From Actinomycetota bacterium (GTDB lineage Bacteria; Actinomycetota; Thermoleophilia; Gaiellales; Gaiellaceae), in the NCBI GenBank assembly GCA_003162235.1, contig PMMN01000066.1, positions 1 through 20,317 on the forward strand: 20,317 nt of DNA. Reading direction: 5' to 3'. The notes beneath the pieces are model-generated. The model was not told the origin of the DNA. It did not search any database and saw only the letters and a list, made by a program, of their open reading frames with translations. Each line of letters opens with the position of its first letter. Position 1 is the stretch's first letter. This document shows, piece after piece, positions 1 to 7,545 of the stretch. Position numbers and translations under genes: made by a program.

Positions 1-1
1 G

Positions 2-2389
2 CTAGATCTTGAACTTCTTCGTCGCCGGGGTCTTGTCGACCATTCCGGATCTCTTCGCCCGCACCTGGAAGGTGTGCTTCCCACGCTTCACGTTCTTGTA
101 GGTCTTCCCAGACTTACAGGATGCCCACGTCTTCTTGTCCAGCTTGCACTGGAACGTGAGCTTCCCCACGCCTCCGGACCCGGAGAACTTGAAGGTCGCC
201 ATGCGTTTCTTGGCGTTGATCGTGGCTTTGGTGATCTTGGTCTGTGGCGCTTTTTTCTTCGCCTGTGGCGGGATCAGGGTGAAGGTGGCCGTGGCCGTGG
301 TGTCAGCGTTCAGGGTCACCGCGCATGAGCCGGAGCCAGAACAGCCGCCGCCAGACCAGCCACCGAAGCGCGAGCCTGCCGCCGGAACCGCGGTCAGAGT
401 CACAACGGTGGCGGAGTTGAAGGCACTCACACAGGTGCTCCCACAGTCGATCCCGACCGGCGAACTAGTCACCGTGCCCGTGCCCGTGCCCTGCTTGCTC
501 ACCGTGAGGTTTGGGATCTTGTTGAAGGTCGCGGTGATGGTTGCGTCACTATTCACCGTCACCTGGCAGGAGCTGGTGCCCGAGCAGCCGCCGCCCGACC
601 AGCCGGCAAAGAACGAGCCAGCCGCCGGAGCCGCGGCCAGAGTCACAACGGTGGCGGGGATGAAGCCGTGGACGCAGGTGCTCCCGCAGTCGATCCCGGC
701 CGGCGAACTAGTCACCGTGCCCGTGCCCGTGCCCTGCTTGCTCACCGTGAGGTTGTGAGGGCAAGGGAGCCCGAGCACGAGGCCCGTGACCGGCGGCGGG
801 ATGTTCATCACCGCACTATCGACCGATCCACAGGTCGACGAGGATGCTCTGACCACGTAATAGCCAGCAATGACGTCCCAGCCGAAAGTGCCGTCGCTCG
901 CGGTCGTATCCGGGTTATTTCGGTTCGCCGCCGACATCACGGCGCTGCCGTCCGCGACGGGAATGAAGGGCCCGGAGGCGCTGTCGGAACGCAGCAGGGT
1001 CACCGTCGCTCCGCTGATCGCCTGACCCGTGCCGGCATCGACAACCTTGCCGCTCGGATCGATGTAGATGGTGAAGTCGATGCTCACGTCCGGCGTGGCG
1101 CCGGGGCAATCGACCGCGATGTGCACCTGCCCATCGCCATGGTTTGGATACAGCGCCGGTCCGGTACCGACGTAGTGTCCGGAGCCGCTGGGCGTCTCGA
1201 CCATCGAGCCGCCGCCTACGACGTTGCCGCCGACGGTGATCTGGTACGAGCCCGTTCCTCCGGTGCACGCTTCGGTCGTGATGGTCAACGGATCGCCCCA
1301 GAAGAGGACCGGGATGCCGTTTTGCGTACTGTTGCTCGTGATCGTGGTACCGGCAGGCGGGGCGCCCGGAGCCGGCCCTAGCGTGACGTTCTGGGTGAAG
1401 CTCGCTCCCACCACGCCGCTCACCGCTATCGGGCCGCCCTGCCCGTCGGTAGAGGAGGAACCCGTGGGGGGATGTGCGGTCACCGTGTAGCTTCCGGCCG
1501 TGAGATCGACCGCGTGGTAGACGCCGCTGCCGTTGGTGAAGCGAGAGACACAACCGCCGCCGGAACGGCAGATCTCAACCGGCGCTTGCGCGACCGGAGA
1601 GGCGGACGGGTCGTAAACCGTCCCGGTCAGGATCGAGCCGGTGGGTGGCAGGTTGCGCACTTGGAAGATGTAGCGGCCAAGTTGCGTGGTGCCGAGCGAG
1701 CCGGAAATCAGCCCGGTAGTCGAGTTGCTATCGAGCAAGGCGCCGTTGGTATAGGAGCCGGCTCGTACGTAGTAGTGACTGGGGCCGCCGTCGCCGTTGG
1801 CGAAGCCGACCGCAGCCGAGGTCCCGCCGAGGCCGCCCGAGCCGCCGCTGGCGTCACCGGCCTCCCACTGGACCTTGTCGTAGTTGAAGATGATGTCGAA
1901 GTCGCCCGCCGTGCCCTGCTTGACGAGCAAGAGCTGGAAGCTGTTGAGCTTGTCGGTGGCTTCTGCGTAGTAGCCGACGTTGACCCAGTTCACGCAGAAA
2001 GCCTGGTTGCCGTCGACGGTCGTCTGGCCGTACGTGACGAGGCTCGAGCCCGTGCCGCGCGTGTCGACGTCCGCGAGATACGGGGCGATGATCACGTTAC
2101 CCGTGACGGTGAAGTCGAACGGCGTGAACGTCGAAAGCGGCATGTCGAAGGTCACGTTGCCGTTGTTGTTGATGTAGAGATCGGTATAGGGGTTGCCGTA
2201 GAAGTTGGCGGTGAAGCCAATCGGCACGAGCGCTGTCGAAGAGTCGTCGTTAGCCGCAAAAGTGTTCGTGGTACAGCCGGCGAGAGCCTGAACAGCATTC
2301 GGCCCTTCGGCCGTCGCCGGCGAAATGAAGAGGAGAGCGACGCCCATTAGCACGGCCAGAGCCGCGAGGCGAGCTTTGACTGTAGTCAC
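2..2389 (-). CDS. Secreted multidomain surface protein (NIDO, carboxypeptidase-regulatory-like and InlB-type repeats)
   Basis: Complete 795-residue protein, probably exported and acting at or outside the cell surface. It starts at a GTG (2387-2389) preceded by a near-perfect AAAGGAGG (2397-2404). A signal peptide ending near ATAEG opens it. Domains in order: NIDO-like (nidogen/alpha-tectorin) module around residues 55-245, with the NNNGNVTF and APYLADVDTR motifs; a carboxypeptidase-regulatory-like beta module around 250-315 (GTVYDPSASPV); a second one around 445-525; two tandem Cys-containing divergent InlB B-repeats around 545-705 (GWSGGGCSG in each); and a Lys-rich C-terminal beta domain with TFQCKLDKKTW and GKHTFQVRA motifs. 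That last domain is the kind I associate with Thermoleophilia surface proteins. No catalytic residues are apparent, so adhesion or matrix binding is inferred. It is divergent from the CapA-like gene. Domain calls are by eye; the exact ligand is unknown. Confidence 0.85.
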   Translation of the reverse strand: MTTVKARLAALAVLMGVALLFISPATAEGPNAVQALAGCTTNTFAANDDSSTALVPIGFTANFYGNPYTDLYINNNGNVTFDMPLSTFTPFDFTVTGNVIIAPYLADVDTRGTGSSLVTYGQTTVDGNQAFCVNWVNVGYYAEATDKLNSFQLLLVKQGTAGDFDIIFNYDKVQWEAGDASGGSGGLGGTSAAVGFANGDGGPSHYYVRAGSYTNGALLDSNSTTGLISGSLGTTQLGRYIFQVRNLPPTGSILTGTVYDPSASPVAQAPVEICRSGGGCVSRFTNGSGVYHAVDLTAGSYTVTAHPPTGSSSTDGQGGPIAVSGVVGASFTQNVTLGPAPGAPPAGTTITSNSTQNGIPVLFWGDPLTITTEACTGGTGSYQITVGGNVVGGGSMVETPSGSGHYVGTGPALYPNHGDGQVHIAVDCPGATPDVSIDFTIYIDPSGKVVDAGTGQAISGATVTLLRSDSASGPFIPVADGSAVMSAANRNNPDTTASDGTFGWDVIAGYYVVRASSSTCGSVDSAVMNIPPPVTGLVLGLPCPHNLTVSKQGTGTGTVTSSPAGIDCGSTCVHGFIPATVVTLAAAPAAGSFFAGWSGGGCSGTSSCQVTVNSDATITATFNKIPNLTVSKQGTGTGTVTSSPVGIDCGSTCVSAFNSATVVTLTAVPAAGSRFGGWSGGGCSGSGSCAVTLNADTTATATFTLIPPQAKKKAPQTKITKATINAKKRMATFKFSGSGGVGKLTFQCKLDKKTWASCKSGKTYKNVKRGKHTFQVRAKRSGMVDKTPATKKFKI
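265..754 (-). repeat. Two tandem 81-codon InlB-type repeat units
   Basis: Two units with a period of 243 bases lie inside the surface protein gene. They share a 55-base identical block (457-511 and 700-754) that encodes the start of each unit (LTVSKQGTGTGTVTSSP). The rest has diverged but keeps the four cysteines of each unit (GIDCGSTC and GGCSGxxSC). The identity of the block suggests recent duplication or gene conversion. Confidence 0.85.
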
Positions 2390-2396
2390 CGTAAAG

Positions 2397-2404
2397 CCTC
2401 CTTT
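2397..2404 (-). promoter_or_regulatory. Strong Shine-Dalgarno of the surface protein gene
   Basis: AAAGGAGG on the minus strand, seven bases before the GTG at 2387-2389. It fixes the start of the 795-residue protein at a non-ATG codon. Confidence 0.8.
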
Positions 2405-2529
2405 TTGCGAGAGACGCGAGTGCCCCCTTTGATAAGCCAGTATTCCATTATTCCGCTTCGGATTGAAGCTCGGTTTAAGGCCTATCCCCCTGGGGTCGCA
2501 GCGCCGCTTTCGCCGTGGCAGTTCGCTGT

Positions 2530-2541
2530 TAGAGTCGAGCC
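2530..2541 (+). promoter_or_regulatory. Candidate leaderless -10 element (TAGAGT) for the CapA-like gene
   Basis: TAGAGT (2530-2535) sits six bases before the ATG at 2542, and no Shine-Dalgarno is visible. The geometry predicts transcription beginning at or next to the start codon. The -35 region (around CTTTCG, 2507-2512) is weak. Confidence 0.5.
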
Positions 2542-4089
2542 ATGCGTCTCGCCGCGGCGCTTTGGAGTCCGGCTAGGACCGCCAATTGGGCGGGCGGATG
2601 CGCGCGGACCACTCTGGCGTTTCTCGCTCTAGGCTCGGTGTTGCTGTGCGGCGCCTGTAGTCACGCGAACGCCGGCACAACGCAGACCGCAAGCAAGGCG
2701 CCGAAGAGAGCGGTGCGGCTGCTCTTCGCCGGCGACGTGATGCTCGGTAGAGGCGTGGCATCCGTCGCCAAGACGAGCCCGTACGACCTCTTCGCCGGGA
2801 TCCGCTTCGAGGTCTCCTCCGCCGACCTGGCGATGGCCAACCTCGAATCGCCCCTGACGACGCGGCCGCATGTCGCGGCGATGGGGCCCGACGCCCTCGA
2901 AGCGCGACCGTCCTCGGCCCGGTTGCTCGGGCTGGCCGGCTTTGACGCCGTCACGATCGCCAACAATCACGCCGGCGACGCCGGCCCCGAGACGGTGGGC
3001 GACACGATGCGGGCGCTCGAGGCGGCAAAGATCACCGTGGTGGGAGCGGGCTCCTCGCCCGAGCAGGCGTTTGCGCCGAGGATCGTCCGGGCCGGCGGGC
3101 TGCGCGTGGCACTCCTTGCCTTCGACACAACCGGACAGGGGCCGCGGGCGCGGAAGGGCAGGCCGGGAGTCGCTTGGTGGAACGCGGTACTTGCACGCAA
3201 GGCGGTCGAGAGCGCCCGCTCGCGGGCTGACGTCGTCGTCGTCGCCCTGCACGGCGGCGCCCCCTACGCACCCGAGACCGATCCGTACCTCCTGCGCCTG
3301 GAACGGCAACTCGCGACCTGGGGCGCGGACATCGTCTGGGCCGCCGGCCCTCACGTCGTCCAGCCCGTTCACCTGATCGAAGGGCAAAGCGACCGTCCGG
3401 CGATCGTTGCAACCAGTCTCGGCAACCTGATCTTCGACCAGCACATCCCCGGCACCAGGCGGGGTGCGCTGCTCGAAGTGCTCGCCGGTGCGGACGGCGT
3501 GAGGGCGTACCGGGTCGGCAGCACCGTGGCCGCGGCGCCGGCGAGCTTCATCGGCTGGAAGGCTCCACGTTCCAGTGCCGTGGCGCTCGAGAGCGAGTGG
3601 TGGACGCTGGCGCGCCCCGTCACGCCCGCTCCGGTGAGGCGTCGGCGCAATCTGGCCCGATTCAAGGGAAAGGTCACCGCTGCGGCGGTTGGCGCCGCCG
3701 AGGGGAACGGAGAGCGCCAGCTCGTCGTCTCCTTCCGCCGCCCGTTCAGGCCGACCGACGTCAACGTGCTCGTGCGACGGCGACTACTGCTCGACCGGCA
3801 CGGTCTCACAGCCCACATCGGTCTCTATCGCCCGCGAGACCTGCGCCCGCTCTGGGTGGCGGGCACACTGCTTCGTCCGGTCGCCCGGCTCGCTGTCTGT
3901 GACGGGTCGCTCGCCGTCGCTTACTCGACGCTCGACAACCCCTCGATCGTCGCCACCGGCGCCTGGCGCTGGGGCGGCTTCGGCTTCACTCCTCAGTCCG
4001 ACTTGAACGGACCAGGCATTCCCGCCTGCGCCGACGTCGACGGCGACGGCCGGCTCGATCCAGTCATCCTCGAAAGGAGCTCACGATGA
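2542..4089 (+). CDS. CapA-family (PGA_cap, metallophosphatase-fold) protein, predicted exported or lipoprotein
   Basis: 515 residues. A hydrophobic export signal ends in LCGAC, so Cys39 is a possible lipid anchor with a non-canonical lipobox; a cleaved signal peptide is the alternative. The CapA/PGA_cap signatures follow: GDVMLGRG (Asp65), NLES (Asn100-Glu102), NNHAGD (His143), LHGG (His237), GPHVVQPVH (His271, His277) and SLGNLIFD. CapA proteins are linked to poly-gamma-glutamate capsule synthesis and share the calcineurin-like metallophosphatase fold. The usual GxHPH pair is reduced here to AGPH. Residues from about 350 form an extra C-terminal domain ending in ADVDGDGRLDPVIL, which resembles an FG-GAP/VCBS Ca-binding loop. 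No capB/capC synthetase genes are nearby, so a capsule role is not supported here. The stop overlaps the start of the DUF3160 gene by four bases. Confidence 0.85.
   Translation: MRLAAALWSPARTANWAGGCARTTLAFLALGSVLLCGACSHANAGTTQTASKAPKRAVRLLFAGDVMLGRGVASVAKTSPYDLFAGIRFEVSSADLAMANLESPLTTRPHVAAMGPDALEARPSSARLLGLAGFDAVTIANNHAGDAGPETVGDTMRALEAAKITVVGAGSSPEQAFAPRIVRAGGLRVALLAFDTTGQGPRARKGRPGVAWWNAVLARKAVESARSRADVVVVALHGGAPYAPETDPYLLRLERQLATWGADIVWAAGPHVVQPVHLIEGQSDRPAIVATSLGNLIFDQHIPGTRRGALLEVLAGADGVRAYRVGSTVAAAPASFIGWKAPRSSAVALESEWWTLARPVTPAPVRRRRNLARFKGKVTAAAVGAAEGNGERQLVVSFRRPFRPTDVNVLVRRRLLLDRHGLTAHIGLYRPRDLRPLWVAGTLLRPVARLAVCDGSLAVAYSTLDNPSIVATGAWRWGGFGFTPQSDLNGPGIPACADVDGDGRLDPVILERSSR
4073..4079 (+). 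promoter_or_regulatory. Internal Shine-Dalgarno coupling the DUF3160 gene to capA-like
   Basis: AAAGGAG lies within the last codons of the CapA-like gene, six bases before the ATG at 4086. With the ATGA stop/start overlap (4086-4089) it predicts translational coupling. Confidence 0.75.
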
Positions 4090-6206
4090 TCAAGCGCTCG
4101 CTTGTCTGCGGGTTGCTCTTGTCACTGATCGCCGGCGTGGCGATCGGATGCGGTTCCGCGAAGAAAAGCGCTTCGACCACGGTGCCGACGACCACGAGCG
4201 CCAGGCCACCGCTGAAACCGGCCGCCTTCAAGCTGCCGGTCTCGCCCGTCCACTTCGCCGGCTTCACGCCCGTGCCGCTTCAGGGCCCGGACGCGCCGGC
4301 CTACGCCGGGCCGGCGACACCGACCTCGCTCACGAACGTCAAGATCGTCTCGGCGCTCGAGAGCGAGATCAAGAAGCCGGGCGTGACAGCGGCGCTCGAG
4401 AAGAACGGCTTCGCGGTCGTCCCCGCCGACTACAAGCTCTTCCAGTACGCCTACGAAGGCAACGACTACCAGGGCTGGCCGGTGTTCGTGACCACGGACG
4501 TCGCCTACCACGAGTGGCACCTCGTTTTCGACAAGCTTCTGCGCAGCCTCGAGCAACAGGCTCTGCTGCCCAAGCTCGAGGCGCTCGTCTCCGGCTCGCT
4601 TCAGGCCGCGCACCAACAGGCAAGCGAGCTGTCGGGAACGGCACTCGAGGACTCCGCCTCGCGGGTCGAGCAGCTCTTCCAGGTCGCCTCGGCGGAGCTC
4701 AATCAGTCCGTCACGCTCGGGCCGCTCGCCCAGAAGGAGAAGGCGTTGATCGACGCCCACAGCCAGTCGGATGCGACCTCTCCGATCCTCGGCTCCCCGA
4801 TCGACTACTCGCTCTTCACGCCGCGCGGCCACTACACGCGCACTCCGCAGCTCACCCGCTTCTTCCTCGGTATGTCCACTCTGGAGCAGCTCTCCTTCTG
4901 CCTTCCGGGCACGTTCAAGTGCCCGGGCATAGAGCCGGCTCGGCTCGGCATCCTCGCCTCGCGCGTGCTCGACTCGAGTCCTGATCTGATCTCGCTCTGG
5001 CGCCAGATCTACGAGCCGACCTCCTTCCTGGTCGGCGTCGCCGACGACTACACGCCGCTGGAAGTGCAAACGGCGGCCGAATCGACGCCTGCGGGCGGAC
5101 TCGCTAAAGCGCAGGCCTTCGCGAGCGATGCCGCCGTGAACGCAGTTGTTCGCGCCCTGGTCAAGGCAAAGCCGGTGAAGATCAATCCCGAACGGGCGGC
5201 CATCCGACTGATGGGGACGCGCTTCGTGCTCGACTCCTACCTGCTCGACCAGCTCGTCTACCCGAATGTCGGCACGCCCGAGAAGCCGCGGTATACCCCC
5301 TCGGCTCTCGACCTTGCCGCGTCCTTCGGCTCCGGCTACGCCAAGCAACTGCTCGAGCAGGAGGGGGCGTTTGCGTACGCCAACTACGCAAGCCAGTTGC
5401 AGAAGGTGCAGAAAGCGGTCTCGACGCGCCCGGCCAAGGACTGGGGCTCGACCGTCTACGACGCCTGGCTCTACGCCCTAGAGCCGATGTTCGTCCGTCA
5501 CGGAACGGCTTTCCCGAACTTCATGCGTAACCAGGCCTGGGCGGCGAAGGCGTTGTTGTCGGGCTTCGGCTCCTTCGCCGAGCTCAAGCACGACACCATC
5601 CTCTTCTCCAAGCAGTCGATCGCAGAAGGCGGCGGCGAGAACCCGGCTCCGCCGGCGAGAAACTGGGTCGAGCCCGACCCGGTCGCCTACGCCCGCCTCG
5701 TCGAGGCCGTCAAGCTGATGCAGCAGGGGCTGACCGAGCGGAGCCTGCTCAGCAAGCAAGCAGGCGGATTGCTCGCCAGTGAGATCAACCTGTTCGGCTT
5801 CTTCGAGCGGATCGCCAAGGACGAACTGGCGGGAAAGCCGATCTCGAGGAAGGACAACAAACGGCTCCACTACATCGGTGGAGAGCTCGAAGCTATCTGG
5901 TGGCGAACGGCCGACGTGTCCCAGTACGCCTCCCCAACCGAGGTCGACGACGAGGCGCTCATAGCCGACATCGGCTCGAGCCCGAAGGGAGTGCTCGAGC
6001 TCGGTACCGGACGAATCGACCGCATCCTCGTGCTCGTCCCCGACGACCAGGGCAACTTCCAGCTCGCGTCGGGCGGCGTCTACTCCTACTACGAGTTCCT
6101 CAACCCGCCCGGACTGCGCTATACCGACAAGGAGTGGCAGGGCCTGCTCAACAGCGGCAAGGCTCCTGCACGCCCGGGCTGGGAGAAGGTCTTCCTCCCC
6201 AGCTAG
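4086..6206 (+). CDS. DUF3160 family lipoprotein
   Basis: 706 residues. A short basic N-terminus, a hydrophobic stretch and VAIGC (Cys22) make it a likely membrane-anchored lipoprotein, followed by a Ser/Thr/Pro-rich linker to about residue 45. The rest matches the DUF3160 family as I remember it: the block with WPVFVTTDVAYHEWHLVFDKLL near residues 130-150, the region NWVEPDPVAYARLVEAVK around 525-545, and the ending SYYEFLNPPGLRYTDKEW. The family is mostly alpha-helical and of unknown biochemical function; His and Glu residues in the N-terminal block are conserved candidates for a functional site. It is translationally coupled to the CapA-like gene, so both products are probably made together outside the membrane. 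A strong terminator follows 12 bases after the stop. Confidence 0.88.
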   Translation: MIKRSLVCGLLLSLIAGVAIGCGSAKKSASTTVPTTTSARPPLKPAAFKLPVSPVHFAGFTPVPLQGPDAPAYAGPATPTSLTNVKIVSALESEIKKPGVTAALEKNGFAVVPADYKLFQYAYEGNDYQGWPVFVTTDVAYHEWHLVFDKLLRSLEQQALLPKLEALVSGSLQAAHQQASELSGTALEDSASRVEQLFQVASAELNQSVTLGPLAQKEKALIDAHSQSDATSPILGSPIDYSLFTPRGHYTRTPQLTRFFLGMSTLEQLSFCLPGTFKCPGIEPARLGILASRVLDSSPDLISLWRQIYEPTSFLVGVADDYTPLEVQTAAESTPAGGLAKAQAFASDAAVNAVVRALVKAKPVKINPERAAIRLMGTRFVLDSYLLDQLVYPNVGTPEKPRYTPSALDLAASFGSGYAKQLLEQEGAFAYANYASQLQKVQKAVSTRPAKDWGSTVYDAWLYALEPMFVRHGTAFPNFMRNQAWAAKALLSGFGSFAELKHDTILFSKQSIAEGGGENPAPPARNWVEPDPVAYARLVEAVKLMQQGLTERSLLSKQAGGLLASEINLFGFFERIAKDELAGKPISRKDNKRLHYIGGELEAIWWRTADVSQYASPTEVDDEALIADIGSSPKGVLELGTGRIDRILVLVPDDQGNFQLASGGVYSYYEFLNPPGLRYTDKEWQGLLNSGKAPARPGWEKVFLPS

Positions 6207-6218
6207 GCTTAGTACCCG

Positions 6219-6252
6219 AACCCCCGTGCCGCCTCGCCGCGGCACGGGGGTT
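6219..6252 (+). terminator. Strong hairpin terminator after the CapA-DUF3160 operon
   Basis: Perfect 14-bp stem (AACCCCCGTGCCGC paired with its complement at 6239-6252) around a six-base loop, immediately after the DUF3160 stop. It lacks a long U-tract, as is common in high-GC bacteria. Its position rules out an upstream start (6226) for the NUDIX gene. Confidence 0.8.
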
Positions 6253-6261
6253 CGACTCGGA

Positions 6262-6273
6262 TACCTTCAAGGA
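6262..6273 (+). promoter_or_regulatory. Candidate leaderless -10 element (TACCTT) for the NUDIX gene
   Basis: TACCTT (6262-6267) is six bases before the ATG at 6274, directly after the terminator hairpin. A GGA adjoins the ATG but is too close for a normal Shine-Dalgarno. Confidence 0.4.
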
Positions 6274-6741
6274 ATGAAGACGAGCGCCGGGATCCTCCTC
6301 TACCGACAAGGCGAGATCGGCCTCGAGGTGCTGATCGCGCACATGGGCGGCCCCTTCTGGGAAGGAAAGGACGCGCGCGCCTGGTCGATCCCGAAGGGAG
6401 AGACGAACGAAGGGGAGAATCCGCTCGCCGTCGCGCAGCGGGAGTTCGAGGAGGAGCTGGGCTCGCCGCCCCCACCCGAGCCCTACCTCGACCTCGGCTC
6501 GGTCGAGCAGTCGAGCCGGAAGAGAGTCTTCGTCTTCGCCGTGAAGGGCGACCTCGACGCAGAGGCCGTGACCAGCAACACGTTCAGCCTCGAATGGCCG
6601 CCACGCTCGGGGAAGCTGCAGGAGTTCCCCGAGATCGACCGCGCCGCCTGGGTTTCGCTCGAGGTCGCGGGCGAGAAGTTGGTGCGGGGCCAAGTGGAGT
6701 TTCTGGAGCGACTACGGCAGGCGCTCGAGAGCGGGCGCTAG
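6274..6741 (+). CDS. NUDIX hydrolase
   Basis: 155 residues, starting at ATG 6274. An in-frame upstream GTG at 6226 lies inside the terminator hairpin and is rejected. The Nudix box matches Gx5Ex7REUxEExGU exactly: G, then E five residues on, then REFEEELG, at about residues 42-64. The box binds Mg and catalyses hydrolysis of a nucleoside diphosphate linked to another moiety; the substrate cannot be read from sequence. The protein is the usual size for a stand-alone cytosolic NUDIX enzyme. The sequence between the N-terminal strand and the box (LLYRQGEIGLEVLIAHMGGPFW) resembles bacterial NTP-pyrophosphohydrolase-type members. Its TAG stop shares the CTAG tetramer (6738-6741) with the stop of the convergent response regulator gene. 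Confidence 0.92.
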   Translation: MKTSAGILLYRQGEIGLEVLIAHMGGPFWEGKDARAWSIPKGETNEGENPLAVAQREFEEELGSPPPPEPYLDLGSVEQSSRKRVFVFAVKGDLDAEAVTSNTFSLEWPPRSGKLQEFPEIDRAAWVSLEVAGEKLVRGQVEFLERLRQALESGR

Positions 6742-7406
6742 TTGCCCGATCCGGGCCTGACCAGACCTGCCTCGTAGGCGAGCACGACCGCCTGCACCCG
6801 ATCGCGCAGGTGAAGCTTGCGCAGCACGCTCGAGACATGCGTCTTCACGGTCGTCTCGCTGACGACCAGCTCCTTTGCGATCTCCGCGTTCGAGAGCCCG
6901 CCGGCGATCAGACGCAGGATCTCGAGCTCGCGCGGAGTCAGCGAGTCCAGCCGCGGCAGCGGTCTGTTCTCCGAGGCGTCGAACGAGGCCGCGAAGCGGT
7001 CGAGTAGCCGGCGTGTGACCGAGGGCGCCAGCAGCGCCTCGCCCGAGGCGACGACCCTGATCGCCTCCGCCAGCTGCGCCGGTTGCACGTCCTTGAGCAG
7101 GAAGCCACTGGCGCCGGCCCGCAGCGCCTCGAAGACGTACTCGTCCAGATCGAAGGTGGTGAGGATGATCACCCGCGCACCGGAGCCCGACTCGAGCAGG
7201 CGTCGGGTCGCCTCTACGCCGTCCAGCACGGGCATGCGCACGTCCATCAACACGACGTCCGGCGCCAGCTCGCGCGCCAGCTCGATCGCCTGAGAGCCGT
7301 TCTCGGCCTCCCCCACCACTTCGAGATCGTCGCGCGCCTCGAGGATCATGCGGAAGCCGCTGCGAACGAGCGCCTGGTCGTCGACGATCAGGACACGCAC
7401 GCTCAA
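6738..7406 (-). CDS. NarL/LuxR-family two-component response regulator
   Basis: 222 residues, cytosolic transcription regulator. The receiver domain spans about residues 1-120 with the acidic pair Asp9-Asp10, phospho-acceptor Asp55 (LMDVRMP), Thr83 and Lys105 (FLLKD). A linker is followed by a LuxR-type helix-turn-helix from about 150 (LTPRELEILRLIAGGLSNAEIA, then VSETTVKTHVSSVLRKL). All switch residues are present, so a phosphorylation-competent regulator is expected. The start is TTG at 7404-7406, chosen because GGGAG (7415-7419) lies eight bases upstream. It lies downstream of the histidine kinase on the same strand with a 139-base gap, and is the probable partner of that kinase and regulator of the adjacent ABC exporter. 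Its stop overlaps the NUDIX stop. Confidence 0.93.
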   Translation of the reverse strand: MSVRVLIVDDQALVRSGFRMILEARDDLEVVGEAENGSQAIELARELAPDVVLMDVRMPVLDGVEATRRLLESGSGARVIILTTFDLDEYVFEALRAGASGFLLKDVQPAQLAEAIRVVASGEALLAPSVTRRLLDRFAASFDASENRPLPRLDSLTPRELEILRLIAGGLSNAEIAKELVVSETTVKTHVSSVLRKLHLRDRVQAVVLAYEAGLVRPGSGN

Positions 7407-7414
7407 ACGAACTT

Positions 7415-7419
7415 CTCCC
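7415..7419 (-). promoter_or_regulatory. Shine-Dalgarno deciding a TTG start of the response regulator
   Basis: GGGAG on the minus strand, eight bases before the TTG at 7404-7406. The next in-frame candidate (GTG at 7398-7400) would be 14 bases away, which is too far. Confidence 0.6.
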
Positions 7420-7430
7420 TACCTGAGAGC

Positions 7431-7444
7431 TCGTTTCGAAACGA
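7431..7444. promoter_or_regulatory. Perfect 14-bp palindrome upstream of the response regulator
   Basis: TCGTTTCGAAACGA is its own reverse complement and lies 24 bases upstream of the TTG start, in the gap between kinase and regulator genes. It could be a binding site for a dimeric regulator, possibly the response regulator itself (autoregulation). This is inference only. Confidence 0.4.
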
Positions 7445-7500
7445 AGCCCTCCATCGCCTGACCGCGCTCGGCGGCACGATGCGTTGTCCTCGACCTCGCC

Positions 7501-7543
7501 CGTAGCTTCCAGCTACGAACGAGGCTCTGCGTCCTAGCCTCGT
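7501..7543 (-). other. Two hairpins in the kinase-regulator gap
   Basis: CGTAGC/GCTACG (7501-7517, loop of five) and ACGAGGCT/AGCCTCGT (7519-7543, loop of nine) lie next to each other, the second beginning two bases after the kinase stop. On the minus strand they could act as an attenuator or partial terminator that lowers regulator expression relative to the kinase. There is no U-tract. Confidence 0.45.
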
Positions 7544-7545
7544 AC

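Noticed and set aside
135..758. 207-residue plus-strand ORF with hydrophobic stretches
   Set aside because: It is the antisense shadow of the InlB-type repeats; no Shine-Dalgarno or TANNNT element supports it, whereas the minus-strand gene has a signal peptide, recognisable domains and AAAGGAGG.
2405..2541. Possible c-di-GMP-type riboswitch in the leader of the surface protein gene (minus strand contains GGCGAAAGC and a CCCC/GGGG pair)
   Set aside because: The conserved ACGCAAAGCC-type core and matching second stem could not be found, and the region also has to serve the divergent CapA-like promoter.
4122..5348. 408-residue minus-strand ORF
   Set aside because: Its sequence is Arg/Glu/Gly-rich without domains and lies entirely opposite the DUF3160 gene.
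6226..6273. Upstream start for the NUDIX protein
   Set aside because: The added codons lie in the terminator hairpin of the preceding operon.
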